The notes under the pieces: generated by a model
The model's input: the letters and a program-made list of their open reading frames with translations, nothing else
Databases searched by the model: none
Told to the model about the DNA's origin: nothing
Made by a program: the position numbers and the translations under genes
Shown here: positions 6,232 to 6,293 of the stretch, piece by piece
Numbering within the stretch: the first letter of the stretch is position 1
Layout of the letters: each line of letters opens with the position of its first letter
Assembly: GCA_934503195.1 (NCBI GenBank)
Contig: CAKSVM010000130.1
Coordinates: 1-6,293 of the forward strand
Source: an uncultured Eubacteriales bacterium
Lineage (GTDB): Bacteria > Bacillota > Clostridia > Oscillospirales > CAG-272
DNA length: 6,293 nt
Direction: 5' to 3'

Positions 6232-6262
6232 GCCGCGCCGGATCCGGAGGATCCGGCGTGGC
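6232..6262 (+). repeat. Strong GC-rich inverted repeat after pyrF
   Basis: A perfect 10-base arm CGCCGGATCC (6236-6245) and its complement GGATCCGGCG (6249-6258) are separated by only GGA. The stem extends outward to 6232 and 6262 with one G-T wobble, giving 14 pairs. It starts 52 bases after the pyrF stop. No T run follows, so it is not a classical intrinsic terminator; it could stabilise the 3' end of the pyr transcript, be a dispersed repeat, or be part of an alternative structure with 6272-6284. Confidence 0.7.
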
Positions 6263-6284
6263 GCACTTCGGCGCGCCGGCTCCG
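6234..6284 (+). repeat. Imperfect direct repeat flanking the hairpin
   Basis: The 13-base string at 6234-6246 (CGCGCCGGATCCG) recurs at 6272-6284 as CGCGCCGGCTCCG, 12 of 13 identical. The second copy can pair with the hairpin's right arm (6249-6258) with one mismatch, so two mutually exclusive stems are possible. The region from 6181 to the window end otherwise holds no gene I can support. Confidence 0.5.
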
Positions 6285-6293
6285 CGTAAGCGG

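Noticed and set aside
6198..6293. ATG-started open frame running off the window end (MTLFESELCGGG...)
   Set aside because: Only 32 codons, Gly-rich, GGAGGG abuts the ATG with almost no spacing, and the frame is built on the inverted repeat. It does not resemble PyrK or PyrD.
1..6293. CRISPR arrays, tRNA or rRNA genes, insertion sequences, attachment sites
   Set aside because: No regularly spaced repeats, tRNA-like cloverleaf, transposase motif or terminal inverted repeats were seen on reading both strands.

Overview
The window (6293 bases) looks like ordinary chromosome from a moderately GC-rich bacterium, most likely a clostridial-type Firmicute. The reasons are strong AGGAGG-type ribosome binding sites, sharply AT-rich intergenic promoters beside GC-rich genes, a class I dihydroorotase next to a long 'type 2' OMP decarboxylase, and a YpsC-like THUMP methyltransferase. 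This assignment is inference from gene style; the window has no rRNA or other phylogenetic marker.

Layout. Positions 42-3154 hold a two-gene unit on the minus strand: a 23S rRNA-type guanine-N2 methyltransferase (rlmL/ypsC family), followed with a 4-base ATGA overlap by a compact cytoplasmic GH78-like (alpha-L-rhamnosidase family) protein. An AT-rich divergent control region (about 3155-3265) separates this unit from a plus-strand type II toxin-antitoxin pair: a Phd/YefM antitoxin (3266-3520) and a RelE/ParE-superfamily toxin (3513-3824), overlapping by 8 bases and ended by a hairpin terminator near 3877-3903. A near-consensus promoter (3919-3947) then drives a pyrimidine operon, pyrC (3978-5258) and pyrF (5260-6180), with one base between the genes. 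The last 113 bases hold no gene I can support, but they contain a strong GC-rich hairpin with a partial third repeat copy.

How the genes work together. PyrC (step 3 of de novo UMP synthesis) and PyrF (the last step) belong to one pathway; in clostridia they are often followed by pyrK, pyrD and pyrE, which would lie outside this window. The toxin and antitoxin form a self-contained module with its own promoter and terminator, and its toxin gene is lower in GC than the pyr genes, which suggests separate acquisition. The methyltransferase and glycosidase have no obvious shared function; their coupling appears to be positional.

I do not see a clearly new biological system. The points most worth checking are the Glu-to-Asp change in the GH78 acid motif, the tight coupling of a glycosidase to an rRNA methyltransferase, the possibly overlapping divergent promoters, and the hairpin and alternative hairpin after pyrF.
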